DNA of 64,000 nucleotides from Bacteroidota bacterium (GTDB taxonomy: Bacteria; Bacteroidota; Bacteroidia; JACCXN01): contig JACCXN010000009.1 of the NCBI GenBank assembly GCA_013696965.1, positions 132,751 to 196,750 on the forward strand, in the 5' to 3' direction. A program made the position numbers and the translations under genes. The notes below the pieces were generated by a model that saw only the letters and a program-made list of their open reading frames with translations, ran no database searches and was not told the origin of the DNA. Positions 9,601 through 16,844 of the stretch are shown in pieces. Position 1 is the stretch's first letter; the number at the start of each line of letters is the position of its first letter.

Positions 9601-11667
9601 TTTGTCGGCAATAAGTACAAAAGATTCACTTGTGCTAATGGATGTTGTTAAATGAATATTTCCGGCAAAACAAGAATTGGCAAGCAAAATGGGGTACTTT
9701 TTATGGTTATTATAGGTAGCCGGATCATCTATGTTAATATCAAATCCATTTGCGGAAGCATGTCCAAAAAAAGTCATTAGGGAAACCCCAGATTCCAATT
9801 TGTTTTTAATTACATTGGCAAGTGTATTGTCAATTGGTGCTGAAGAGTTTTTATCAAAGGTTGTAACAATTCCACCAAAGAGGGTATCTTCAATAATATT
9901 CTCATAGGAGTTCATATATTGGGTAAAAGCTTGGTGTTCACTTGCATTTGCGCCTCCTCTAAAATGCAAAACTGATTTCATCCATTCCTCAGGAATAGAA
10001 TATCCTTCATATTCAAGCATTTTTTTATGGTAAATTTTTACTTCATTGGCATTCTTAGCTGCAAGTCTTCCTGTAGCAATTGCAGGTTCATACATTGCGC
10101 CATTTAAACCTGCTGTTAACAATGCATCTGATGATGCCATGCCGTATGTTGGAACAAGACATTTTTCATAATAGGATGGACTTTTGCGTGAGTCTCTTGG
10201 ATTAATTGATTTTCCAATTAAAAAGAGATGTTTTGGCTTTACGGTCCACTTGTCCAAAGCAAAATCTGCAAAGTTTTTTATTGAAAGTGGGTGTTTGTAT
10301 ATTCCATGGGCGAACTGATGGTATAGTTCATCAACATCAACAACCAATGGAATATGGCCCGTTCCTGACCGGTAATTTGCGTAATCAACTGTTTCCGATT
10401 TCAATTTTTTAGAGGTAACAAGGAGGTAATCGGCATTGGAATTGAGAAAATTTACAAATTGATTTGTGGCAGGATTAACAGATTCCAGATTTGAAATAGT
10501 AGAAATATAATTCTCAGGCAACAAATAACATTTTTTATCTGATTTTCCTGCAGCTCCATTTGGAATTATCACCTTATAAAGTCCGCCACTATAATAGGTT
10601 TTTATTTTTCTGGCATTTGTAATATCATATACATAAACATCTGATAAAGGATTGTAATTCTGAAATTCAAGCAGTGTTTTTCCCTGTGAAAGGTTATCCT
10701 GAACAATCATTTCAAAAACATTAACATTTAAAAAATTCATTGAATGCGGATAAATTAGGGAGGCCCATGCAATTGTGGTTCGGTTTCCCACAAAAGCGGT
10801 ATATACAAATTCAGTTGTTTCGCTATGAAGAGATCCAGGTAGGATCGTCTTGTTAATTATATTTTTCTCATACCCGTGGTATTGAACATCGGCAAGAGAA
10901 GCGTAAGTTCCAAGAGAATTTTTAAAATCAATTTTGGTATGATGATCGGGAAAGGTGTTTGCATCTCTTGAAGCTCCAATAACAATAGTTTTAAATTCAG
11001 CAGCAGGTCCAGATAAATACGCATTGGGGGTGGGAAAAAATTTAACTCCAGTTCCTCCTTCACCGATAACCGAATTAAACCAGCCCTCTGACTTGGTGTA
11101 ATCTGGATCACTGTCTCCAGCAGAGACCGTTTCTCCTAAAAAATATTCAGTCGTGTAGCTTTGAATGTTTTGCTTTAACACATAAGGAAATGGTGTAAAA
11201 TCACTAAAATTAGCAGCATCCTCATACTGAATTCTTTCATTGTTAATGGATTCACTCCAGGTAATGTAATAAATTGCTGTATCGTTAATCAGGCTATAAT
11301 AGGGATTGGGTTGGTCGCTTTGGGTACTGTACATAAATTTATCCATGTACCCATCGTTTTTTTGAGCATAAAATTCTATATAATCATTGCCGTCAAGAAC
11401 GTATTGGTCTCCTTCATCTTTAATAAATAATGGAACTTGTTCTCCTCTAGCAAAAAGCTGGATTTTTCGATGATCTATTCCTTGCAAAGCTACTCCTGCA
11501 TTCGAAAGGGAGTTAGAGAGCGTTGAAGCGCTAATCCGGTAAATGTTGTTTTGAGTTATTTTGAAAAAAAAATACTTCTGATTATAGTTAATCCATTCGT
11601 TGCCGTATGGTTGTGCGAGGGCAGACGTATATGCAAACAAACAAAATATCAATAGATTTTTTTTCAC
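6700..11667 (-). CDS. porU: Type IX secretion system sortase, PorU2-like (C25 peptidase family)
   Basis: A very long PorU-type protein of 1655 residues; the Porphyromonas enzyme is about 1150. PorU removes the C-terminal sorting domain of T9SS cargo at the cell surface and links the cargo to a lipid anchor. A signal peptide ends near LFAYTSALAQ. The C25 catalytic domain has the His motif FFGHASANG (His636) and the Cys motif LLANSCFAG (Cys666), both intact. Downstream lie several Ig-like/beta-sandwich segments, and the end (NFPNPFSTSTRF to ANGVYLYRV) is itself a type A sorting/FlgD-like domain. The start is GTG at 11667, overlapping the stop of the PorV-like gene as GTGA, which implies translational coupling. 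The length and gene pairing fit the PorU2 branch rather than classical PorU. Confidence 0.88.
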   Translation of the reverse strand: MKKNLLIFCLFAYTSALAQPYGNEWINYNQKYFFFKITQNNIYRISASTLSNSLSNAGVALQGIDHRKIQLFARGEQVPLFIKDEGDQYVLDGNDYIEFYAQKNDGYMDKFMYSTQSDQPNPYYSLINDTAIYYITWSESINNERIQYEDAANFSDFTPFPYVLKQNIQSYTTEYFLGETVSAGDSDPDYTKSEGWFNSVIGEGGTGVKFFPTPNAYLSGPAAEFKTIVIGASRDANTFPDHHTKIDFKNSLGTYASLADVQYHGYEKNIINKTILPGSLHSETTEFVYTAFVGNRTTIAWASLIYPHSMNFLNVNVFEMIVQDNLSQGKTLLEFQNYNPLSDVYVYDITNARKIKTYYSGGLYKVIIPNGAAGKSDKKCYLLPENYISTISNLESVNPATNQFVNFLNSNADYLLVTSKKLKSETVDYANYRSGTGHIPLVVDVDELYHQFAHGIYKHPLSIKNFADFALDKWTVKPKHLFLIGKSINPRDSRKSPSYYEKCLVPTYGMASSDALLTAGLNGAMYEPAIATGRLAAKNANEVKIYHKKMLEYEGYSIPEEWMKSVLHFRGGANASEHQAFTQYMNSYENIIEDTLFGGIVTTFDKNSSAPIDNTLANVIKNKLESGVSLMTFFGHASANGFDINIDDPATYNNHKKYPILLANSCFAGNIHLTTSISTSESFVLIADKGVIAFVANVGLGFPNLLHSYSTRFYHNIGNYKYGESIGTVMKETVKEIQVANNYMNKTLCLQMTLHGDPALSINSYKKPDVVVSKQNVFFTPSNVTTEIDSFDVNVILTNTGRAFNNFFSIELARKFPDGSIKKELALKYGINYKDTLVFRLPVENEKGPGENIFSVFADNTLLIDEISEINNKTTLSLQISSSDILPVYPYHYSIVPNQGITLKANTANAFAQSKKYILEVDTTDLFNSPIKEKAEITHSGGVLHWSPNLLKNMPDSMVYFWRASPLIEPALDLRWRESSFQYIKDKSGWGQAHFFQFKNNDFNFIGYNRIQREFQFQSFFKQLICSNRGNASTIEETYSVMFKIDAETQDYASCGWAPAIHIAVIDPLTLESWSTIEKPQYNVNPGPGCRDSKYFIFYPSVTSQMDAMVDMIENSVPNGHYILAYSVFNPMCTQWNANVHSAFQNLGADASLLTNSDSLPFIFFVQKGLIASAKTVIGSNKFSSINLTTDIERNLPSGGLSSVVAGPAKEWHSFHWRQQSLEMPSNDDVSVDISGIDIYGNETLLMNVDNTNTDIYNLNIDAASYPYLRLKANLRDEVTSTPAQFKRWQLLFDEIPEAALNASRNFYFHADTIEEGDKIKFRIAIQNISNVDMDSINVNYWVEDISRNILPLEYKKLAHLPADSILITSIELSTIGFPGYNNLWVEINPKDENWQLEQYHFNNKAQLGFFVGRDKINPMLDVTFDGVHILNGDIVSAKPFIVVQLKDENRFLALNDTSSFAIYLTDPESEQKRLYFEAPGQEPMRFVPAILPKNSCKIELQPQFTKDGKYELRIKASDRSDNKSGDFDYVISFEVINKSTITEVLNFPNPFSTSTRFVFTLTGSTIPSHFKIQIMTVSGKIVREIHKDELGPIHIGRNITEFAWNGRDEFGDLLANGVYLYRVITRIDGSAIEHNSTEADKFFQKGFGKMYLMR

Positions 11668-12743
11668 CTGTTCTCTCGGTTAATGTCAAATTTTAAAGAA
11701 AATATATTGGAATAAAGGGCAACAGACTGATCACCTATATCAGTTAGTGCATAATCAATGGTAATTCCTTTTATTTTTACACCTATGCCCATGTTTGGCT
11801 GCATACTAGTTTGTTTGTTTTTATCAAGATCGGTTTGTTGTTGAATATTTCCAATACCAGCCCTTAAAAACACGAATCCTCCATAGCCAATCTCTAATCC
11901 CAAATGGGGATCAATACTAACGGCATTGCTTTTAATAAGAACATTTCTTTTTCTGTCAAATGTAAAATCAAAATTTGCCTCTGTAAGCAAAGTAAATTTT
12001 TCTTTGATTTTATAGGTTCTTGCTGCTCCTACCAGTAGTTTTGGTAAAGTAACTTCTACTGAATTTTGAGGTATTTCATTTCCTGTTCTATTAAATACAT
12101 CAATTGTTTCCTGGTTCAATGTATAGCTCCAGGCATTGAATGTGGAGGTTACATCTCTTGCCATTGCTCCAAACTTCCAATTGCCTACTTGATACTGGGC
12201 ACCGAAGTCTAGTCCAAACCCCCATGCCTTGGCAAAGTCACCCACAATACGATGAATAACCTTTGCATTAGCCCCAAGATGAAGGCCAGGGATTGCTGTT
12301 TTTTTGGCATAAGAGGCAATAAATGCATAATCGGCAGCAGAAAAGGAAGTTATTCTGTCGTAATTAATGTTTCCATTTGCATCAATAAGTTCTGTAGTAT
12401 TTGGAATATTATCTACACCGAAACGAATAAAACTAAAACCTAATGCGCTATTCGTATCAAGGGGTGCAGCGAATGCGGCATAATCATATTTAGCAATGCC
12501 TGCAAAATATTCAGCATGCATAAGGGCAACTTGCCTGTTACTCTTAACTCCCAATAAACCTGCAGGATTCCAATATCCAGCGGTTACATCATCAACTGAG
12601 GATACATAAGAATTGGACATCCCTAGTGCTCTTGCTCCCACACCTATGGATAAAAATTCGTTACTGTATTTTCTTGCTGTTTGGGCATATACAACAGTAA
12701 TGCTTACAAAAAGGATGATTGATAATGCAAGTTTTTTCAACAT
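11664..12743 (-). CDS. PorV/PorQ-family outer-membrane barrel protein
   Basis: A 359-residue outer-membrane protein with a signal peptide (MLKKLALSIILFVSITVVYAQ) and the family N-terminal motif FLSIGVGARALGMSNSYV, followed by AGYWNPAGLLGV and alternating beta-strand patterns to the end. PorV is the FadL-like barrel that receives T9SS cargo from the translocon and hands it to the PorU sortase; PorQ is a paralogue. Immediate coupling to the sortase gene (4-bp overlap) supports a role as a shuttle for this particular PorU. I cannot tell PorV from PorQ by eye. No clear -7 box was seen upstream. Confidence 0.88.
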   Translation of the reverse strand: MLKKLALSIILFVSITVVYAQTARKYSNEFLSIGVGARALGMSNSYVSSVDDVTAGYWNPAGLLGVKSNRQVALMHAEYFAGIAKYDYAAFAAPLDTNSALGFSFIRFGVDNIPNTTELIDANGNINYDRITSFSAADYAFIASYAKKTAIPGLHLGANAKVIHRIVGDFAKAWGFGLDFGAQYQVGNWKFGAMARDVTSTFNAWSYTLNQETIDVFNRTGNEIPQNSVEVTLPKLLVGAARTYKIKEKFTLLTEANFDFTFDRKRNVLIKSNAVSIDPHLGLEIGYGGFVFLRAGIGNIQQQTDLDKNKQTSMQPNMGIGVKIKGITIDYALTDIGDQSVALYSNIFSLKFDINRENR

Positions 12744-12969
12744 ATAATTGAATTATGATTAATCCGGTTTTAGAAAAATTTGCTTGCTTCACCCTTACAC
12801 CGGTAGTTTTTTCACAGTAACGCAGATATTTAATAAAAATTTTGTTCTCAATCCCTGGAAATGCATTTGTAAATATAATTTATTTCCTTTATTTGGCAAA
12901 ATAAATGGCACAAGCCTTTTGGTGAAAAATAAAAACCTTAGTCTTCTGTTAATTTTATCCCGGCTTTAT

Positions 12970-12999
12970 TTTGAAATTCCAAAACTTAAATTTACTTTG
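12970..12999 (+). promoter_or_regulatory. Candidate promoter for the LysM/SGNH/MBOAT operon
   Basis: TTTG at 12970-12973 is followed after 18 nt by TTACTTTG at 12992-12999, one base off TAnnTTTG. The predicted transcript start falls near 13005, which leaves a leader of about 30 nt before the ATG at 13039 and argues against longer N-terminal extensions of that gene. Confidence 0.45.
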
Positions 13000-13038
13000 C
13001 TTGCAATTATGACTATTTCCTGTTTGCTAATACCCAAA

Positions 13039-14136
13039 ATGGCGCTAATAAAAAGAATAATCCTTTTTTGTGCGATATTATTTTCAAGTAGTTCTTCAAT
13101 TGCACAGCCTTTAAATAATTTTTTTCAGGTGCTCTTTAAATCAATTGATGGTTCCCCAGCAAAAGAGTGGGTTGAATTTGAAAAAACGGATAAGAAAACC
13201 TGTCAGGAAAAGGTATTTGCACCTACTCCACTTTTAATTGAATTGGAATTACAAGGGCTTGGTTTTACAAACATCCAGGAATGGGACAAGTGGCGGGACT
13301 TTTTTTGCAAAAACAAAAACAGTACTTCTTTACTTATCGCTTTATCTGAGGCTTACTTCCCACATACTGATAGCGTTTTAAAAGCTGCCGGACTTCCTTA
13401 TGTTTTTAGATATCTTCCCGTAGTTTTATCTGCTATGAATCCAAATACACAATGGAAATCGGGAGCTGGTTTATGGCATTTATATATTCCCTATATGGTT
13501 AATTCAGGTTTAATAATAGCTCCTGATTATGACCAAAGACTTGATCCAAAAAAATCTGCTTTAATAGCTTCTAAACGTTTGAAGTTTTTGCATGACAAAG
13601 AAAAAAACATTAAAAAAACTTTGCTTGCCTATACATTTGGTCCTTTTTCACAAACCAGTAAATCCAATTCATACACTGAGGAAGATTTGCTCGAAGCTTT
13701 TGCGGCAATAGTTTATTTATTTGAAAACAAAACGGAATTAAATTTTCCTGTTGCAAATTTAAAACTACCTAAAACCAAACAATTCTTATTGATAGATTCT
13801 ATTCAATTGAATATGGATAAATCTCCTTTTAACCTTAATTCAATTGCTTTATTAAACCCTGCAAATGTTACCGGATATTACAGAGCCGGGGGAATTATTA
13901 CTGTTTTACAACAAGACGAAGAGGCCTTTGAAAAATGGCTAAACAACCCTGTTGTTGAACAAGAGCAACAAAAAGCAATTGCTGTTGAAAAAAAATTTTA
14001 CAAAGTTAAATCAGGTGATACATTATCTGAAATTGCCACCAAATATAATGTGACAACACAGGATCTAATGCAATGGAACAGCCTTAACTCATCCAGAATT
14101 AATATTGGCCAGGAATTAATTATATATGTAAAGTAG
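13039..14136 (+). CDS. Secreted LysM protein with a degenerate lytic-transglycosylase (SLT/MltD-like) domain
   Basis: A 365-residue protein. I chose ATG 13039 because it gives a clean signal peptide (LIKRIILFCAILFSSSSSIAQ); the frame is open back to 12784, but a likely promoter lies in that stretch. Residues about 110-215 follow the MltD/Slt pattern: LPVVLSAMNP, GAGLWHLYIP, DYDQRLDPKKSA, LLAYTFGP. The family's catalytic Glu (LPxIESAxNP) is Leu130 here, and the usual AAYNSGPG is LAYTFGPF. A C-terminal LysM domain (FYKVKSGDTLSEIATKYNVT to INIGQELIIY, about 319-363) should bind peptidoglycan. It therefore looks like a non-catalytic glycan-binding protein. Seven bp separate it from the next gene, in an apparent operon with SGNH and MBOAT genes. 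Confidence 0.8.
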   Translation: MALIKRIILFCAILFSSSSSIAQPLNNFFQVLFKSIDGSPAKEWVEFEKTDKKTCQEKVFAPTPLLIELELQGLGFTNIQEWDKWRDFFCKNKNSTSLLIALSEAYFPHTDSVLKAAGLPYVFRYLPVVLSAMNPNTQWKSGAGLWHLYIPYMVNSGLIIAPDYDQRLDPKKSALIASKRLKFLHDKEKNIKKTLLAYTFGPFSQTSKSNSYTEEDLLEAFAAIVYLFENKTELNFPVANLKLPKTKQFLLIDSIQLNMDKSPFNLNSIALLNPANVTGYYRAGGIITVLQQDEEAFEKWLNNPVVEQEQQKAIAVEKKFYKVKSGDTLSEIATKYNVTTQDLMQWNSLNSSRINIGQELIIYVK

Positions 14137-14143
14137 GTAAATA

Positions 14144-15622
14144 ATGAAGCCGACAAAAATAGTCTATTTTATTTGTTTTGTTTTCCTCTTGCTTTTTCTT
14201 GTAATGGCTATTATGCCATCGGGGGGATATACTATTTACGGTGATTTTAAACTTAAATTTCCTACACTTGCTGGTTTTTTTATTCCAGAGCATACTGAGA
14301 AAAAAGATATTTCCTTTATTATTGAGGACATTCCTACTGAATCTCTTTATTTGAATGTAAGCCTTGATAGTCATTCCGATTCTCTCCAAATGGCAGTGAA
14401 TGATTCTCTTCGTCAAACTTTATCAAAAATTCAATATCCGGGAGGCGACAGAAGTATTTTATACAGTTTTTTTGAAAAATTAAATTTGGCGTCAACTTCA
14501 AAAAGCCGCGTAAGAATTATGCATTACGGAGATTCTCAATTAGAGGGTGACAGAATAACAGGAATAATCCGACAAAAACTACAAGGTGATTTTAGTGGAG
14601 ATGGACCAGGAATGTTTCCTATTATCCCTGTTTCAACTAAAGACTGGTCGAACAACAAATATTCTGACAACTGGAAACGATACACAGGATTTGGAAACAT
14701 TGATACCAGTGTAAACCATAAAAACTATGGTGCTTTGCTTACCTTTTCAAGGTTCACTGATTTTAATGCTGATTCACTACGTGCAGATACCGCCTTTCAT
14801 TATGCCTGGTTTGAAATAACTCCTTCATCAAGACCTGGTTCAAAGAGTTCGATATTTAGAGAAATAACTATGTTTTATGATAATTGCACAATGCCGGTAT
14901 TTATCCAGGTTTTTAAAGACAATGAACTTGTAAGGGAAGATTTATTGCCGGTTTCAAATGTGCTCTCCCAATACAAAATTGTTTTTGATTCACCTGCATC
15001 TACAATCAAATTTACATTTAAAACAAAAATAAGCCCAGACATCCTGGGATTTTCAATTTCATCTCCCACTGGAATAATTGCCGACAATATTCCTATAAGA
15101 GGTGGTTCAGGAACAGAATTTTCAAAAATAAACAGGGAACATTTATCCAGAATGCTAAACATGCTGCAACCAGATTTGTTCATCATGCAATTTGGAGGGA
15201 ATGTTTTGCCCTATATTGATTCAGAAAAAGAATGTAAGGATTATGGTGAGTGGTTGGAGGCGCATTTAAGATTGATAAAAAAAATGATTCCAAAAGCAGA
15301 TGTAATTTTAATCGGCCCGGCTGATATGTCAATAAAAGAAGGGGATGAATATATTACACATCCTTTTCTGGAACAAGTTCGGGATGCATTAAAAAATGCA
15401 GCATTTAATACTGGATCGGCCTATTGGGATATGTATGAGGCAATGGGTGGAAAAAACTCAATGCCTTTATGGGTGGATGCAGAACCTGCTCTTGCTGCAA
15501 AGGATTACATTCATTTTTCAACAAAGGGAGCCTCAAAAATTGCCGGAATGTTTTATGAAACCTTTTCAAATGATTATAAAAAATGGAAACAAAAACACAA
15601 GAATGAAAAAACAATCCCTTAG
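14144..15622 (+). CDS. SGNH/GDSL-family hydrolase (probable envelope O-acetyltransferase or esterase), first copy
   Basis: A 492-residue protein with one N-terminal membrane segment (IVYFICFVFLLLFLVMAIMP) and an extracytoplasmic SGNH domain. Block I is MHYGDSQLEGD with the nucleophile Ser131, block III is QFGGN with Asn353, and block V is DYIHFS with Asp454 and His457, so the catalytic set is complete. A central beta-rich insertion separates blocks I and III. SGNH proteins next to MBOAT proteins usually complete O-acetylation systems (AlgJ/AlgX with AlgI, PatB with PatA, DltD with DltB), receiving the acyl group and passing it to a polysaccharide. It overlaps the next gene by 20 bp. Confidence 0.82.
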   Translation: MKPTKIVYFICFVFLLLFLVMAIMPSGGYTIYGDFKLKFPTLAGFFIPEHTEKKDISFIIEDIPTESLYLNVSLDSHSDSLQMAVNDSLRQTLSKIQYPGGDRSILYSFFEKLNLASTSKSRVRIMHYGDSQLEGDRITGIIRQKLQGDFSGDGPGMFPIIPVSTKDWSNNKYSDNWKRYTGFGNIDTSVNHKNYGALLTFSRFTDFNADSLRADTAFHYAWFEITPSSRPGSKSSIFREITMFYDNCTMPVFIQVFKDNELVREDLLPVSNVLSQYKIVFDSPASTIKFTFKTKISPDILGFSISSPTGIIADNIPIRGGSGTEFSKINREHLSRMLNMLQPDLFIMQFGGNVLPYIDSEKECKDYGEWLEAHLRLIKKMIPKADVILIGPADMSIKEGDEYITHPFLEQVRDALKNAAFNTGSAYWDMYEAMGGKNSMPLWVDAEPALAAKDYIHFSTKGASKIAGMFYETFSNDYKKWKQKHKNEKTIP

Positions 15623-16844
15623 TATATTTATATTCTTTTTATCTGTTCTTTTTAAAAACCTGCTCTTTGCCCAGGCATCTCCTTTTACAATGGAGAACTA
15701 TCCATTTGTAAACAAGCAATACAACAAAATAAATATTTATGGCTCAGACAAAAAGTACAAAAACTTATATTCGAAAATGGAAAAAATGCTGCTTACAGGG
15801 CAGGGAAATATAAAAATTGTTCATTTTGGTGGCTCGCATATACAAGCAGACATGTGGTCAGGTCAGACAAGAAACCTTCTTCAGGAACTAATGCCGGGAT
15901 CATCGGGTGAAAGAGGCTTTTTGTTTCCTTTTACAATGGCCAAAACAAACAGTCCATATCACTATCAAATTGATTATACAGGAAGTTGGACAGCATGCAG
16001 AAATGCAGAAAAAAGCAAAGATTGTTTGTTGGGTTTATCAGGTATATCAGTAACAACTTATGATTCAATTTCTACAGTAAAAATATATTTTAGGGAAGGC
16101 CAGCCGGCCTCTTATTATCATCAAAGAATAAAAATATTTCATCATTTAACCGATTCCTCTTTTGCAATTTTTCCTTTAAATTCAGGCAAATTCAAGGAAA
16201 TTAATGATCCTAAAAATGGATTTACGGAGTTTGTTTTTGATCAAAAAAAAGACACTTTAGAATTTGAAATAAGAAAAACAGCTCAACAACAAAACTATTT
16301 TACTCTTTTCGGAATTAGTTTAGAAAATGATGAGCCAGGGTTTACTTATACCTCCATTGGGGTAAACGGTGCAAGTGTACCCTCTTATAACCGTTGCAGC
16401 TTATTAGCAACTCATTTAAAAGTACTCAAACCTGATTTGATTTTGTTTTCAATAGGAATAAATGATGTGCATGAGGGAGACTTTACAGAAGAAAAATACA
16501 TGCAAAATTACGACACCCTTATTTTAAATATCCGGGCATTAATGCCTGATGTAGCAATTTTATTCACTACCAATACAGATAGTTATTACAAGAAGAAGTT
16601 TCCAAATAAAAAATCAGTAGAAGCAAGCCAGGCAATGGTGAAATTAGCTGAAAAACACGGAGCAGGAGTCTGGGATTTACTGAATGTAATGGGTGGTGTT
16701 GGTTCAATAAAAGAATGGGAAAAACAAGGAATGGCAAAAAGGGATCTTATCCATCTTACTCCAAACGGTTACAAAATAATTGGAAATTTAATGTATAATG
16801 CACTATTAAAATCATATATACAATACAGTATTGGAAACCCTTGA
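15603..16844 (+). CDS. SGNH-family hydrolase, second copy
   Basis: A 413-residue secreted paralogue of the preceding protein, with a signal peptide (MKKQSLSIFIFFLSVLFKNLLFAQ). The start is ATG 15603, chosen for this signal peptide; the frame is open back to 15396 but that stretch lies wholly inside the previous gene. Block I reads HFGGSHIQAD, with Gly where GDS(L) families have Asp, and Ser78 as the likely nucleophile. Block III is IGINDVHEG (Asn287) and block V is DLIHLTPNGY (Asp381, His384). The 20-bp overlap upstream and 14-bp overlap downstream indicate one transcript with coupled translation. Two SGNH proteins with one MBOAT resemble alginate-type systems in which one binds and one transfers. 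Confidence 0.82.
   Translation: MKKQSLSIFIFFLSVLFKNLLFAQASPFTMENYPFVNKQYNKINIYGSDKKYKNLYSKMEKMLLTGQGNIKIVHFGGSHIQADMWSGQTRNLLQELMPGSSGERGFLFPFTMAKTNSPYHYQIDYTGSWTACRNAEKSKDCLLGLSGISVTTYDSISTVKIYFREGQPASYYHQRIKIFHHLTDSSFAIFPLNSGKFKEINDPKNGFTEFVFDQKKDTLEFEIRKTAQQQNYFTLFGISLENDEPGFTYTSIGVNGASVPSYNRCSLLATHLKVLKPDLILFSIGINDVHEGDFTEEKYMQNYDTLILNIRALMPDVAILFTTNTDSYYKKKFPNKKSVEASQAMVKLAEKHGAGVWDLLNVMGGVGSIKEWEKQGMAKRDLIHLTPNGYKIIGNLMYNALLKSYIQYSIGNP

Noticed and set aside
12784-13038. N-terminal extension of the LysM protein
   Set aside because: A likely promoter lies inside it, and the ATG at 13039 gives a proper signal peptide.
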